Shown: piece after piece, positions 27,167-35,313 of the stretch
Layout: every line of letters begins with the position of its first letter
How positions within the stretch are numbered: the stretch's first letter is position 1
Assembly: GCA_964433555.1 (NCBI GenBank)
Contig: CAYSRG010000016.1
Coordinates: forward strand, 1 to 52,775
Length of the DNA: 52,775 nucleotides
Direction: 5' to 3'
From: Stramentimicrobium sp964433555
Lineage (GTDB): Bacteria > Atribacterota > Phoenicimicrobiia > Phoenicimicrobiales > Stramentimicrobiaceae
Notes under the pieces: generated by a model
Seen by the model: the letters and a program-made list of their open reading frames with translations, nothing else
The model's database searches: none
What the model was told of the DNA's origin: nothing
Program-made: the position numbers and the translations under genes

Positions 27167-27607
27167 GTGGAACAAACAGTATCTTTTTGTAAAGAAAAAT
27201 TAGAGCAAAATGGTTTTAGAATTACCCCCCAACGTATTGGTATTTTTCGTTGCCTGGTAGAATCAAGAGATCATCCTTCTGCTGAAATGGTATATCAAAA
27301 GGTAAAAAAGGAGTTTCCCAACATATCTTTCGATACTGTTAATCGAACACTTCTTTGTTTATCAGAAAAAGGGCTGATTAGGATGGTGGAAAGCGGTTAC
27401 GGTCCACGCCGTTTTGATGCTGATTTAAAAAATCATTACCATTTTCGTTGCTGTATATGTAAAAGAATTATCGATTTTGATTGTACGGAATATGATAATA
27501 TTAAGGTCCCAGAAGATGTTATCAAAAGATTTAAAGTTTTTAGGCAGGAGATTATCCTGGAAGGTGTATGTCCCGACTGTATCCAAAAAAGAACAGTAAA
27601 GAAATAG
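27167..27607 (+). CDS. perR: Fur family regulator, PerR-like
   Basis: 146-residue Fur-superfamily repressor. A winged helix (RITPQRIGIFRCLVESRDHP, then ISFDTVNRTLLCLSEKGLI) precedes the dimerisation domain with two CxxC pairs (CCICKRIIDFD and CPDC) for structural zinc. The metal-sensing region NHYHFRC contains the His-rich strand. The downstream ferritin-like and superoxide reductase genes and a PerR-like box in the promoter support a peroxide-sensing role; this is inference, since Fur, PerR and Zur cannot be separated by eye. GTG start at 27167 with AGAAGGAAGG 11 bases upstream. Confidence 0.85.
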   Translation: MEQTVSFCKEKLEQNGFRITPQRIGIFRCLVESRDHPSAEMVYQKVKKEFPNISFDTVNRTLLCLSEKGLIRMVESGYGPRRFDADLKNHYHFRCCICKRIIDFDCTEYDNIKVPEDVIKRFKVFRQEIILEGVCPDCIQKRTVKK

Positions 27608-27710
27608 TTCTATATGGGATTAGTAAATATATTGTTTAAAGAAAATTCATAAATATTATATAGCTATTTGAATAAACTTAAGATAAATTAAACAAAGGAG
27701 GTTTCCAAAT

Positions 27711-28196
27711 ATGGGAACAAAAGGAAGAGAAATTGTAGGAATGGATATCAATGAACTAGTGAAAGAACTAAATAAAGCACTGGCAGATGAGTGGTTAGCT
27801 TATTATCAATACTGGGTTGGAGCAAAAGTTGCCAAAGGACCTATGAGAGGTGCGGTAGTAGCAGAATTAGAGGAGCATGCTTCAGAAGAACTAGAGCATG
27901 CCGGGATGTTGGTTGAGCGCATACTGCAACTGGGAGGTACACCAATTCTAAGTCCAGAAGAATGGTATAAAGTCACCAATTGTGGTTATGAGAAACCGAG
28001 TGATCCAAATGTAAGAATACTGCTTAAACAAAACATTAAAGGTGAGCAGTGTGCAATTGATGTTTACCAGAAGTTGGCAAAAATGGTCAAAGAAAAGGAT
28101 CCTATTACCTACCAGATGGTTTTGAGTATTTTAGAAGATGAAGTTGAACATGAAGAAGACTTAGAAGCCTTATCAGAAGATATGGGATTGCTATAA
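27711..28196 (+). CDS. Ferritin-like / Dps-like (DPSL, thioferritin-type) protein
   Basis: Four-helix-bundle iron-oxidising protein, 161 residues. Ferroxidase-type residues are seen on all helices: ADEWLAYYQYW (helix A), EELEEHASEELEHA with the ExxH motif (helix B), KGEQCAIDVY (helix C) and EDEVEHEEDLEAL with ExxH (helix D). Two Cys, in TNCGYE and GEQCAID, flank the active site; such a Cys pair is the mark of the archaeal and bacterial DPSL or thioferritin group, which uses H2O2 to oxidise Fe(II). Strong SD AAAGGAGG. It follows the PerR-like gene by 103 bases and precedes desulfoferrodoxin, an oxidative-stress set. Confidence 0.88.
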   Translation: MGTKGREIVGMDINELVKELNKALADEWLAYYQYWVGAKVAKGPMRGAVVAELEEHASEELEHAGMLVERILQLGGTPILSPEEWYKVTNCGYEKPSDPNVRILLKQNIKGEQCAIDVYQKLAKMVKEKDPITYQMVLSILEDEVEHEEDLEALSEDMGLL

Positions 28197-28420
28197 AATT
28201 AGAGAATAGTAAAGTAAATAAAAAATTATGGTTAATTTTCACAAAGGAAAAAAATTAAACTAGAAAATATAAATTAAATAAGAATATATTTAATAGTTGA
28301 CCATGTGATTATTGATGCCAATAATATAAAAATACTAAGAAAAGACTACAAAGTAAAGGTTTTGAATGTTATGACTGGTTTTTATGTCATTAAAAAATGT
28401 AAAAGGAAGGAGATATGATA

Positions 28421-28801
28421 ATGGCTCAAAAATATGAAATTTATAAATGTAAAATTTGTGGAAATGTAGTAGAAATCATGCATGGTGGTAAGGGTGAGTT
28501 GGTATGTTGTGGTGAGCCCATGAAATTGTTGGAAGAACAGACAGCAGAACAGGCTTATGAAAAACATGTTCCAGTGGTTGAAGATACTCCTAATGGAATT
28601 AAGGCTAAAGTTGGTTCAGTGCCTCATCCCATGGAAGAAAAACATTATATTGAATGGATACAGGTAATTACTGATAAAGGAGCCTGCAAAAAATTTTTAA
28701 AGCCCGGGGATGCACCTGAAGCAATATTTAAAGATGTCAAGGGTTGGAAAAAAGTAAGAGAATATTGCAACATACATGGATTGTGGAAATTTGATAAATA
28801 G
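28421..28801 (+). CDS. dfx: Desulfoferrodoxin (superoxide reductase)
   Basis: Non-haem iron superoxide reductase of 126 residues, reducing superoxide to H2O2 in anaerobes without making O2. The N-terminal desulforedoxin-like domain binds an Fe(Cys)4 centre (YKCKICG and VCCGEPM). The C-terminal domain holds the Fe(His)4Cys site: EKHVP, GSVPHPM, EKHYIEW and CNIHGLWK. Both centres present make it the two-iron class. The ATG at 28421 is preferred over 28415 because GGAAGGAG lies 8 bases upstream. A strong terminator follows directly. Confidence 0.95.
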   Translation: MAQKYEIYKCKICGNVVEIMHGGKGELVCCGEPMKLLEEQTAEQAYEKHVPVVEDTPNGIKAKVGSVPHPMEEKHYIEWIQVITDKGACKKFLKPGDAPEAIFKDVKGWKKVREYCNIHGLWKFDK

Positions 28802-28814
28802 AAAGTACTTGATG

Positions 28815-28843
28815 AAGGCAGGACTTTAGTCCTGCCTTTTTTT
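28815..28843 (+). terminator. Intrinsic terminator after desulfoferrodoxin
   Basis: 11-bp stem AAGGCAGGACT (28815-28825) with AGTCCTGCCTT (28828-28838), then a run of T. Ends the oxygen-defence unit. Confidence 0.92.
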
Positions 28844-28850
28844 AATACTT

Positions 28851-29689
28851 ATACTGATTATAGCCATAGCTATACTTATTTTATTTAAACCAATTGTTCT
28901 AGCTCAATCGGTAAGCAATCAGATATAAATTTATTCTGATCTTAGTTATTATCCGGAATATATTTCAGAAGTTGCTCAAAAAAATGCTCATCTTCTAGAT
29001 ATATATAAACTAAAAAATCGTTACTTATGTCCTGTTATCATATATATTCATGGTGGTACCTGGGTTCTGGGTGATAAGGGAGGATTAAACTATAAGGCTA
29101 AAACCTTTACCTTACACAATTATATCTATATAAGTATCAATTATCGACTATCACCGGATTATTCATTTCCGGCTCATGCCCAGGATGTGGCCAGGGCTTT
29201 TTCTTGGGTGAAAAATAACATTACTGGTTATGGTGATAATCCTGAATAAATTTATCTTCTAGGTCACTCAGCAGGTGGTCATCTGGCTGCTTTAATAACA
29301 TTAGATGAACGTTATCTTGCCACGTTTGGTTTAGTTCCGTCGGATATTTCTGAAATCATTGGCCTTAATAGCGCGGCTTATTATTTGCCTTCTTTATTTA
29401 CTGCTAAACCAGAAAATCAATACTTATTTTCCTGGATTTTTGGAGATAATCCAGAAGACTGGGAGACAGCATCTTCAGTTAACTACATCAGAGAAGACAA
29501 GATTATTCCGCCTTTTCTATTGCTGATGGCTGGTGATCGTGAGGTATCAGAGACAGTTAATAAGCCTTTTATCAGAGATTAGTAGATGCTGGTTATCAGG
29601 CTACCCTCTTTCAATCCAAAGAAAAAGATCATGTCTCTATTGATTTTGAATCAGTAAAAGAGTCTGATAGCCAGCTTCCCTTAAAATAG
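28851..29689 (+). pseudogene. Degraded secreted alpha/beta-hydrolase (carboxylesterase) gene
   Basis: The frame from 28851 reads as a signal peptide (LIIAIAILILFKPIVLAQS) followed by an esterase/lipase: oxyanion loop YIHGGTWVLGDKGG, INYRLSPDYSFPAHAQDV, the nucleophile elbow LLGHSAGGH and FLLLMAGDREV. It is broken three times: in-frame TAA at 28926, in-frame TAA at 29247 (just before IYLLGHSAGG), and a one-base loss in the T run near 29567-29570, after which the frame continues as YQRLVDAGYQATLFQSKEKD and HVSIDFE. No start codon is visible before the signal peptide. The catalytic Ser and the final His are still recognisable, so decay is recent. Convergent with a pgsB scrap. Confidence 0.85.
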
Positions 29690-29835
29690 CTGCATAATCT
29701 TACCGTAGTTGATTTTCCACGAGTGCCATTGACATGAATTCTAATAGGAATATTTTTAATTCTTTTTTCATGGTAGTAGCTTTCCAGTATACCTAATATT
29801 AGAATTGAAACTGTCAGGAGAAGAGAAATGAACAT
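29690..29835 (-). pseudogene. N-terminal remnant of a PgsB/CapB-like poly-gamma-glutamate synthase gene
   Basis: Starting at the ATG at 29835, the minus strand reads a membrane helix (FISLLLTVSILILGILES) then RIKNIPIRIHVNGTRGKST, the Mur-ligase-like P-loop start of PgsB, and then TTVRL. After about 45-48 residues the similarity stops abruptly near 29690 and the frame runs into antisense of the neighbouring esterase remnant. The remaining ~350 residues of a PgsB are absent from the window. This looks like a deletion breakpoint that joined two decaying genes. Confidence 0.75.
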
Positions 29836-29955
29836 AAAAAATTTACCTTGTTGGTACAATATTTTATCATAATGCTATCGGAAAGAGATTAAGTTGTAAA
29901 GTGATAAGAATTATAATGAATTTATTCTTGGAACGTTAAGGGAATCATAAATCAG

Positions 29956-29988
29956 AAAACTCGCTTTGCTCTGGAGCAAAGCGAGTTT
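29956..29988 (-). terminator. Perfect 15-bp hairpin, possible minus-strand terminator
   Basis: AAACTCGCTTTGCTC (29957-29971) and GAGCAAAGCGAGTTT (29974-29988) with a 2-base spacer. Read on the - strand it ends GAGTTTTCTGATTT, a modest T-rich tail, so it could terminate the pspC-containing unit. On the + strand it is followed by a strong ribosome-binding site instead. Confidence 0.5.
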
Positions 29989-30004
29989 GAAAGGAGGTAT
30001 AAAA

Positions 30005-30061
30005 ATGAAAAGAATTTTTAATGGTTTTTGTTTCTTTATCTTAAACCAGAGAATATTATAA
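30005..30061 (+). other. 18-codon mini-ORF with a very strong ribosome-binding site
   Basis: GAAAGGAGGT (29989-29998) is followed after 6 bases by an ATG that opens a frame of 18 codons, MKRIFNGFCFFILNQRIL, then TAA. The peptide is hydrophobic with a basic start. It may be a relic of a deleted gene in this decayed stretch, a leader peptide or a small membrane peptide; no homology can be judged. Nothing else is recognised between 29836 and 30107. Confidence 0.3.
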
Positions 30062-30107
30062 CACTGTTTTTATTTATGTCAAGGGCAAATATAAAATTTT
30101 TAAAAGA

Positions 30108-30401
30108 TCAGTCTTTTTTCTCCTGAGATTCTTCAATAATTTCAGCATCAATAGTAGTTTGATGCTTATCTTGTTTATCAGTTCCAGTTTTTTTATTAGA
30201 AGTAGCCGATCCCTCTTCCAATGGTTCTAAAGGTATAATCAACCAGGCAATTATATAAGCGATTATTCCTCCCCCACCAAAAAAAATGGTAAGTACTGCT
30301 AATAATCTGATTATTGTAGAATCAACATTAAAATACTCGGCAATTCCTCCGCATACACCAGCAATTTTGCTGTCTTTTCGAGAACGATATAGTTTTTTCA
30401 T
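30108..30401 (-). CDS. PspC domain protein
   Basis: Small membrane protein of 97 residues from the ATG at 30401 (GGAGG 7 bases upstream; a longer frame to 30428 lacks an SD). KKLYRSRKDSKIAGVCGGIA then EYFNVDSTIIRLLAVL is the PspC domain, followed by one transmembrane helix (FFGGGGIIAYIIAWLIIPL) and a polar, acidic tail of about 40 residues. PspC proteins act in envelope stress responses; no PspA is visible here. Followed upstream on the same strand by another small membrane protein gene. Confidence 0.88.
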   Translation of the reverse strand: MKKLYRSRKDSKIAGVCGGIAEYFNVDSTIIRLLAVLTIFFGGGGIIAYIIAWLIIPLEPLEEGSATSNKKTGTDKQDKHQTTIDAEIIEESQEKKD

Positions 30402-30645
30402 ACACTTACCTCCAATTTGATCTATCACACTGTAAATAAATCTTTGTCCTACATTATTAGAACCATAATAATAGAAATTTTATGAACTGACAAGTCCATG
30501 TAAGAATCTTTCACTGGTTTGGTAATCAGAGGTAGGATTAAGGTATTATTTAGCCTATCGTTTATTGAAAGCCAATGGAATTAAAAATGTTAAAATCAGA
30601 TATCATAGAGGCAGATACTAAAAAATAACCTCTTTTGTGTTCATG

Positions 30646-31155
30646 TTATTTTTTCGATCGTTTAAATAGAATGATATACAGACCTAAAATAATCAGAAAT
30701 GAAGGCCAGAGAAGGGGGAAGATTATTCGCATTAAAGGAGTATGGGCAGTTTCAGTAAGTAGCACGAAAATTCCAAAACCTATGATAACCAGACAGGTAT
30801 AAAGAGGCCACCTTTGATGCCCAGAGTCCTGATCGGTTAGATGTCTGGTATGGATGAAATAGACGGGCAAAAAGGCCATTCCTACAAAAAAGAAGAATAA
30901 AGAACCCTCCAGTAAACCTAAATGGAAGATATCATTAATAAGGGTAAATAAGCCAACCATTATAATAATACAACCAGCAATTAAAAAGCCGATAGTTCCC
31001 TTTTGCTTAGTGCCACCTTTGTAGAAATAGGAAGCCAAAAATACCAATCCAATAGCTGGCAGGAACCACTGACTATTTATAAGCTGAAAATTAGAAAGAG
31101 TCCAAAGAACACCGATAATTACTAAAATAATACCAAAGAGAGTCTTTGCGTTCAA
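30646..31155 (-). CDS. Small multi-helix membrane protein (DUF5668/LiaF-N-like)
   Basis: 169 residues with six hydrophobic segments in pairs (for example LFGIILVIIGVLWTLSNF, GFLIAGCIIIMVGLFTLI, LFFFFVGMAFLPVYFI, YTCLVIIGFGIFVLL and LLWPSFLIILGLYIILF). The repeated G-x-x-L-I-G-V-L plus W-P-x-x-L-I-x-L-G pattern resembles the DUF5668/LiaF transmembrane region often found with PspC domains. No catalytic motif. TTG start at 31155 with AGGAGG 8 bases upstream. A membrane-stress role together with the pspC gene is inferred. Confidence 0.7.
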   Translation of the reverse strand: MNAKTLFGIILVIIGVLWTLSNFQLINSQWFLPAIGLVFLASYFYKGGTKQKGTIGFLIAGCIIIMVGLFTLINDIFHLGLLEGSLFFFFVGMAFLPVYFIHTRHLTDQDSGHQRWPLYTCLVIIGFGIFVLLTETAHTPLMRIIFPLLWPSFLIILGLYIILFKRSKK

Positions 31156-31182
31156 TGATTTATCCTCCTATTTCAATAATTA

Positions 31183-32115
31183 TTAACTTAGCAATCCTTT
31201 GATAATCAAATCTGTTGCTGCCTCTTCGCTTAAACCTCGAGCCATCAGGGTTTGTAATTGCTTAGAATCAACGCTCCCCAGGGCTGCTTCATGTGTAATA
31301 TGAGCTTTGGGGTGATTTACCTCTACAATGGGTATGGCACTAACGATGCCATTGTCTTTAATGATTTCAGTGCAATCCACATGTCCTCGAGCATAGGCTG
31401 CCGATGCTGTTAATTTATTATATACTTCAGCTCTGGTATTACCAGTAGCTGCTACTCGGGAACTTAAAAAACCACGCGCTCTTTCCCCAATTAGATGACC
31501 AATTTCTTTTATCATAATCTGGTCATCACCTTTACCACTGATACGGGTAATCATTTCTAAAACACTATCAGCTTCACAGGAAGCTTCGTAATTAATATCA
31601 ATCAAACCGGCACGACCTTTAATTAATTCAAATTCCGAGTAAAAGCGGGCACTTTCTGACAGTAGAATTTTGGCATGTGGGTAAACCTTAACTCCACCGT
31701 GAAAACCATGAACGTGCCTTTCCAGATAACGATAGCGGGCATTTTTACCTACTTTAATAGTACCATCCATAATATGCTGTATATCAACGGCATTAGGAAA
31801 GGCACAATGAGCCAGGAAAGAGGCTGAAGCATTCTCTTGAATCTCATTTTTTATTATCATTTTCTGAATGCCTTCTTCTGGTATCATTCCAAAACACATA
31901 TGTACTGGTTTATCAATTTTTACATTCTTTTCTACTATTGTATTTACCTCTATATGATCTTTAAATTCTTTGACATCAACCTTTAAACCAGGTAAAAGAT
32001 GGGACTGAATTACCTTGTGATGATGAATGAAAATATGAGCAATATCAGGTTGTTTAAAAATATCATCAGTTTCTGTAATTCGAGATAATTCTCTGGTTAA
32101 ATCGTTTTTATCCAA
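31183..32115 (-). CDS. SufB/SufD-like Fe-S scaffold (SmsB-type)
   Basis: Single SufBD-family protein of 310 residues, shorter than SufB (~470) and SufD (~420) because the N-terminal helical domain is reduced to a short region; the beta-helix core is visible (VHGFHGGVKVYPHAKILLSE, then ARGFLSSRVAATGNTRAEVY and KAHITHEAALGSVDSKQLQ). The C-terminal HEAALGSVD segment is the SufBD signature that contacts SufC. It overlaps the sufC-like gene by 8 bases. Together the pair matches the two-gene minimal SMS system of anaerobes, assembling Fe-S clusters in the cytosol. No cysteine desulfurase is nearby. Confidence 0.85.
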   Translation of the reverse strand: MDKNDLTRELSRITETDDIFKQPDIAHIFIHHHKVIQSHLLPGLKVDVKEFKDHIEVNTIVEKNVKIDKPVHMCFGMIPEEGIQKMIIKNEIQENASASFLAHCAFPNAVDIQHIMDGTIKVGKNARYRYLERHVHGFHGGVKVYPHAKILLSESARFYSEFELIKGRAGLIDINYEASCEADSVLEMITRISGKGDDQIMIKEIGHLIGERARGFLSSRVAATGNTRAEVYNKLTASAAYARGHVDCTEIIKDNGIVSAIPIVEVNHPKAHITHEAALGSVDSKQLQTLMARGLSEEAATDLIIKGLLS

Positions 32116-32851
32116 GTTGTACTCCTTCTTCCTCAGGAATATTTTTATGTTTACAGGGTAAGCATTTGTTTTTAAAATATGGAATTACTTTTTTAGCCAC
32201 ATCCTTCTTTAGTATTTCTCCATTACAAAAGATAAAAGCATGATCAGCCTGTTTTAATACTGCTAAACTATGGGTAATCAGTATAATAGTCCTCTTCTTT
32301 TTTCTCTGTTCTTTTATGACCTCGAACATTTTATCCAAGGTTTCTACGTCTATTCCTGAATCAGGTTCATCCAACAATACCAAATCTGGATCCATAGCTA
32401 AAATAGATGCTAACTCTACTTTTTTTCTTTCTCCCCCACTCAAGGTCTTATCCACTGCACGATTGGCATACTCATCAGGATCAAGTCCCACTCTTTCCAA
32501 TTGTTCATGGATAAAATCATTATTCTTATTACCAGCTGCTGCTTTTAAAAAATCTCTGATAAGCAATCCCTCGTAACGGGCAGGTTCCTGCCAGCCAAAG
32601 GTGATACCCATTCTGGCGCGTTCATCAATACTGAGCTTACTGATATTCTTACCTTTAAATTGTATACTACCACTATAGTGTCGATAGCCTTCCAATCCCA
32701 TTATAGCGGAAGCTAATGTTGATTTACCAGCACCATTGGGACCCACAATAGCATGCACATAACCTTCCCAGACTTCCATATTAATATTTTTCAAGATATT
32801 TCTCCCATTTAGGGAGAGAGACAAATCTTTTACTTCCAATATATTTTTCAT
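32108..32851 (-). CDS. SufC-like ABC ATPase (SmsC-type)
   Basis: Cytosolic ABC ATPase, 247 residues, energising Fe-S assembly on its SufBD partner. Walker A GPNGAGKST (near 37-45), Q-loop WQEPARY, signature LSGGERKKVEL, Walker B LVLLDEPDSGID and H-loop THS are all intact. ITFGWQEPARYEG is typical of SufC rather than of importers. An extended C-terminus carries CLPCKHKNIPEEEG, a CxxC not common in SufC. First gene of the pair; diverges from the gntR gene. Confidence 0.9.
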   Translation of the reverse strand: MKNILEVKDLSLSLNGRNILKNINMEVWEGYVHAIVGPNGAGKSTLASAIMGLEGYRHYSGSIQFKGKNISKLSIDERARMGITFGWQEPARYEGLLIRDFLKAAAGNKNNDFIHEQLERVGLDPDEYANRAVDKTLSGGERKKVELASILAMDPDLVLLDEPDSGIDVETLDKMFEVIKEQRKKKRTIILITHSLAVLKQADHAFIFCNGEILKKDVAKKVIPYFKNKCLPCKHKNIPEEEGVQLG

Positions 32852-33237
32852 ACGGTAATTACCACTTCTTTCCGGTTGTAATTAAAAAATATTTTTTTAT
32901 TTTAGGTATTAAAATATAACATATTTATTACTATAATAGCAACTCATTTTATTTAACAACTTCTAGTAATATAGAAGAAATAATTGTTCCTATATTCAAT
33001 TAATAAATAGAATAATATTAATACCAGGTTTTGCTGAGAATGCATTGATGGTGAACAGTTCATTTGCCTAAAAATTGTATTTTATATATAATTAAATTGT
33101 GAAGTTATTATGAATTAGTTAAAAAGCATAATTCATTTAGTAAATATGTTATTTTAGAATCTATACTTTAGACTTCCCAATAATTAATTTAGTGTTACTA
33201 ATTCTTCTTAATTAATCCAAAAGATGAATGGTTAGTT
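32852..33237 (+). other. Divergent intergenic region, no clear element
   Basis: 386 bases between the sufC-like gene and the GntR regulator, very AT-rich. It must hold promoters in both directions, but no consensus -35/-10 pair, GTATAC operator or hairpin stands out. Confidence 0.5.
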
Positions 33238-33960
33238 ATGTTGAAAAACGATTCTTTAGATAATTTTTTAAAACAGAATTCGGAAATTGATTTAAGTGTT
33301 AAGACTGTTACTAGTGATAAAGTATATTCAATTTTAAGTAAAGCTATTTTCCGAGGGGAATTAAAGCCTGGCCAGCGATTGGTAGAATCAAAATTAGCTA
33401 AACTAATGAAAGTAAGCCGAACACCAATAAGGGAAGCAATTATCGAGTTAGAACAGAAAGGTTTAGTCGTATCTTCTCCACCCAAAGGAGTAAGAGTTGC
33501 TCCTCTTCCTACCAAAGAAGCATTGAATGAGTTTTACGATATAAGTAGTGTATTAAGAGGATTAGCGGTTAGAAAAGCAATAGATAATAATTATATAACC
33601 AAAATGGAGATAAGGCAATTAGAAGAAATCATTACTGAGAGCGAGCTTTTTTTAAAGGAAGGATCCTTAAGGAACATTGCCAATTTAAATATAAGGTTTC
33701 ATAATATAATAGAGGAATGTAGTAGAAGTAAAGAATTAATTAATATCATAGATAATTTGTATAAAAAGTCCAGAGAACGGTTTTCAGAAATTATATCTAA
33801 AGCAGATAGACAAAAAAAATCAATTGAGGAACATAAGAAGATAGTAAAGGCAATTATTGAGAAAGATGCAATATTAGCAGAAAATTTAATGAGAGAGCAT
33901 ATTATTAATGGAAAAGAATCTCTTATTAAGGAGTTTGAGTTGAGAGAAAGTTCTTCATGA
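33238..33960 (+). CDS. GntR family regulator, FadR/FCD subfamily
   Basis: DNA-binding regulator of 240 residues. The winged helix spans about 20-85 (VYSILSKAIFRGELKPGQRL, then MKVSRTPIREAIIELEQKGL and PPKGVRVAPL). The all-helical FCD ligand-binding domain covers about 95-225, with the metal-ligand pattern in LNIRFHNIIEECS and the HKKIVKAI / REHI histidines. FCD regulators usually sense organic acids or sugar acids. No good SD precedes the ATG at 33238, so the transcript may be nearly leaderless. It probably controls the downstream TRAP operons, both preceded by a GTATAC palindrome. Confidence 0.9.
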   Translation: MLKNDSLDNFLKQNSEIDLSVKTVTSDKVYSILSKAIFRGELKPGQRLVESKLAKLMKVSRTPIREAIIELEQKGLVVSSPPKGVRVAPLPTKEALNEFYDISSVLRGLAVRKAIDNNYITKMEIRQLEEIITESELFLKEGSLRNIANLNIRFHNIIEECSRSKELINIIDNLYKKSRERFSEIISKADRQKKSIEEHKKIVKAIIEKDAILAENLMREHIINGKESLIKEFELRESSS

Positions 33961-34173
33961 ATGAAGAGTAATTAAATTGATATAATTATTAAAACATAAT
34001 AGATTACTTTATAAAATTTACTTCAGAAGTCAATCAATAAATTAAAATCCTTTCTTTATTAAATTAATATTCTACCAACCTAAAATTTCTAAAATCCTAT
34101 TAAAATAGAAGATTTTTAAAAATATTTTACTTTTCCCATTTGTATTATATAATAATTCTAATATATAATTATG

Positions 34174-34192
34174 GTATACAGTATACTATAAT
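34174..34192 (+). promoter_or_regulatory. GTATAC-A-GTATAC operator in front of the first TRAP operon
   Basis: GTATACAGTATAC (34174-34186) is a perfect palindrome around one central base, and overlaps a TATAAT box at 34187-34192 on its 3' side. The same 13-mer recurs upstream of the second operon at 38597. It fits a FadR/NanR-like GntR operator (short GTATA half sites), most simply bound by the adjacent GntR protein as a repressor. The remaining 33961-34322 interval shows only AT-rich DNA and a strong SD for the next gene. Confidence 0.65.
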
Positions 34193-34322
34193 TAAAAATG
34201 AAATTAAATAACCATTTGTCTTAATATTTTCCATATCTAGAAATTCTTTTTGAATATAAATATATTCCTAAAAACTCCAACTAATAATATCATTAAAAAA
34301 TAATAAGAAAGGAGGTGAAAAA

Positions 34323-35291
34323 ATGAATAATAGGTTAAGAATAACAGCCAGTATTTTAATAATTACAGTTTTGATGATCAGCATTCTGTTTGTATCGGTA
34401 TGTTCTGCTCAACAATATGATTTATTAGTGATGTCTTCGGTTATTGGTGGTATTGGTTTCCAGTATTCTTCGGGTGTAGCAAGAGTCATTGGTTTAGTAT
34501 TGCCTGATGCTAGAGTAACAATGGAAGCAACTCCAGGATATATTGATAATGCTAAAAGATTATATGCAGGATTTGGTGATTTGGGTATTGTATCTCATGA
34601 CACTGCTCGAGAAGTATATTTACAGGAAGGAGCTTTTGCAGGAAAAGGAACCCCTCTTCTGACTATTGCACCTATTCATATTCTATATTGGAACCTTATT
34701 GTTAATGAAGATAATCCCATCAAAACTATCTGGGATCTAGAAGGAAAAAGGGTTAATCTTCAGCCTAAGGGATCATCTGCTGAGTCGACTGCTACAACTT
34801 TATTTGAAGCCATCAATATCAATATCATACCATCATATTACCGACATACAGAAGCTGCAGAGATGATGAGATCAGGAACAATTGATTCTCACTGGCAGGG
34901 TGGTTCTAATCCTACCTGGATGGAATATTCGGTAAGAAAACCGGTCCGAGTTATTGAATTCAGTGACGAGGATGTTACTAAAATTCGTGAAAAATTACCT
35001 TTCCTTAGTAAAGTAAGCTTTCCTGCTGGCGATTATTATGAAGGCTCAGAGAATGTTCAGGTAGTAGGAACATGGGCATTATTAATGTGTCGAGAAGATT
35101 TATCGGACGATGTTGTATATGAGATTACCAAGGGATTATATGAGCATAAGGATCTTATGTTAGCTGCCCATCCGGGCGCTGCAGATATGGGCTTGGATAA
35201 GGTCCTGGATTCTACCGTTCCTTATCATCCTGGTGCAATTAAATATTATACCGAAAATAGTGTTCAAATACCGACAGAATTAACTCCATAA
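34323..35291 (+). CDS. TRAP transporter solute-binding protein, TAXI family
   Basis: Periplasmic or lipid-free exported binding protein of 322 residues. Signal peptide with a long hydrophobic core (ITASILIITVLMISILFVSV) and likely cleavage at CSA-QQ (near residue 29). The mature protein shows TAXI-family features: VMSSVIGGIGFQYSSGVARVI, FGDLGIVSHDTA, LEGKRVNLQPKGSSAE and HWQGGSNPTWMEYS. Very strong SD AAAGGAGGTG. Gene order is binding protein, fused permease, DUF4392 enzyme. The ligand is unknown; known TAXI proteins bind glutamate, 2-oxoglutarate and related acids, which would fit the enzymes here. Confidence 0.92.
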   Translation: MNNRLRITASILIITVLMISILFVSVCSAQQYDLLVMSSVIGGIGFQYSSGVARVIGLVLPDARVTMEATPGYIDNAKRLYAGFGDLGIVSHDTAREVYLQEGAFAGKGTPLLTIAPIHILYWNLIVNEDNPIKTIWDLEGKRVNLQPKGSSAESTATTLFEAININIIPSYYRHTEAAEMMRSGTIDSHWQGGSNPTWMEYSVRKPVRVIEFSDEDVTKIREKLPFLSKVSFPAGDYYEGSENVQVVGTWALLMCREDLSDDVVYEITKGLYEHKDLMLAAHPGAADMGLDKVLDSTVPYHPGAIKYYTENSVQIPTELTP

Positions 35292-35313
35292 AACAGCTTA
35301 TTAAGGAATAGGG

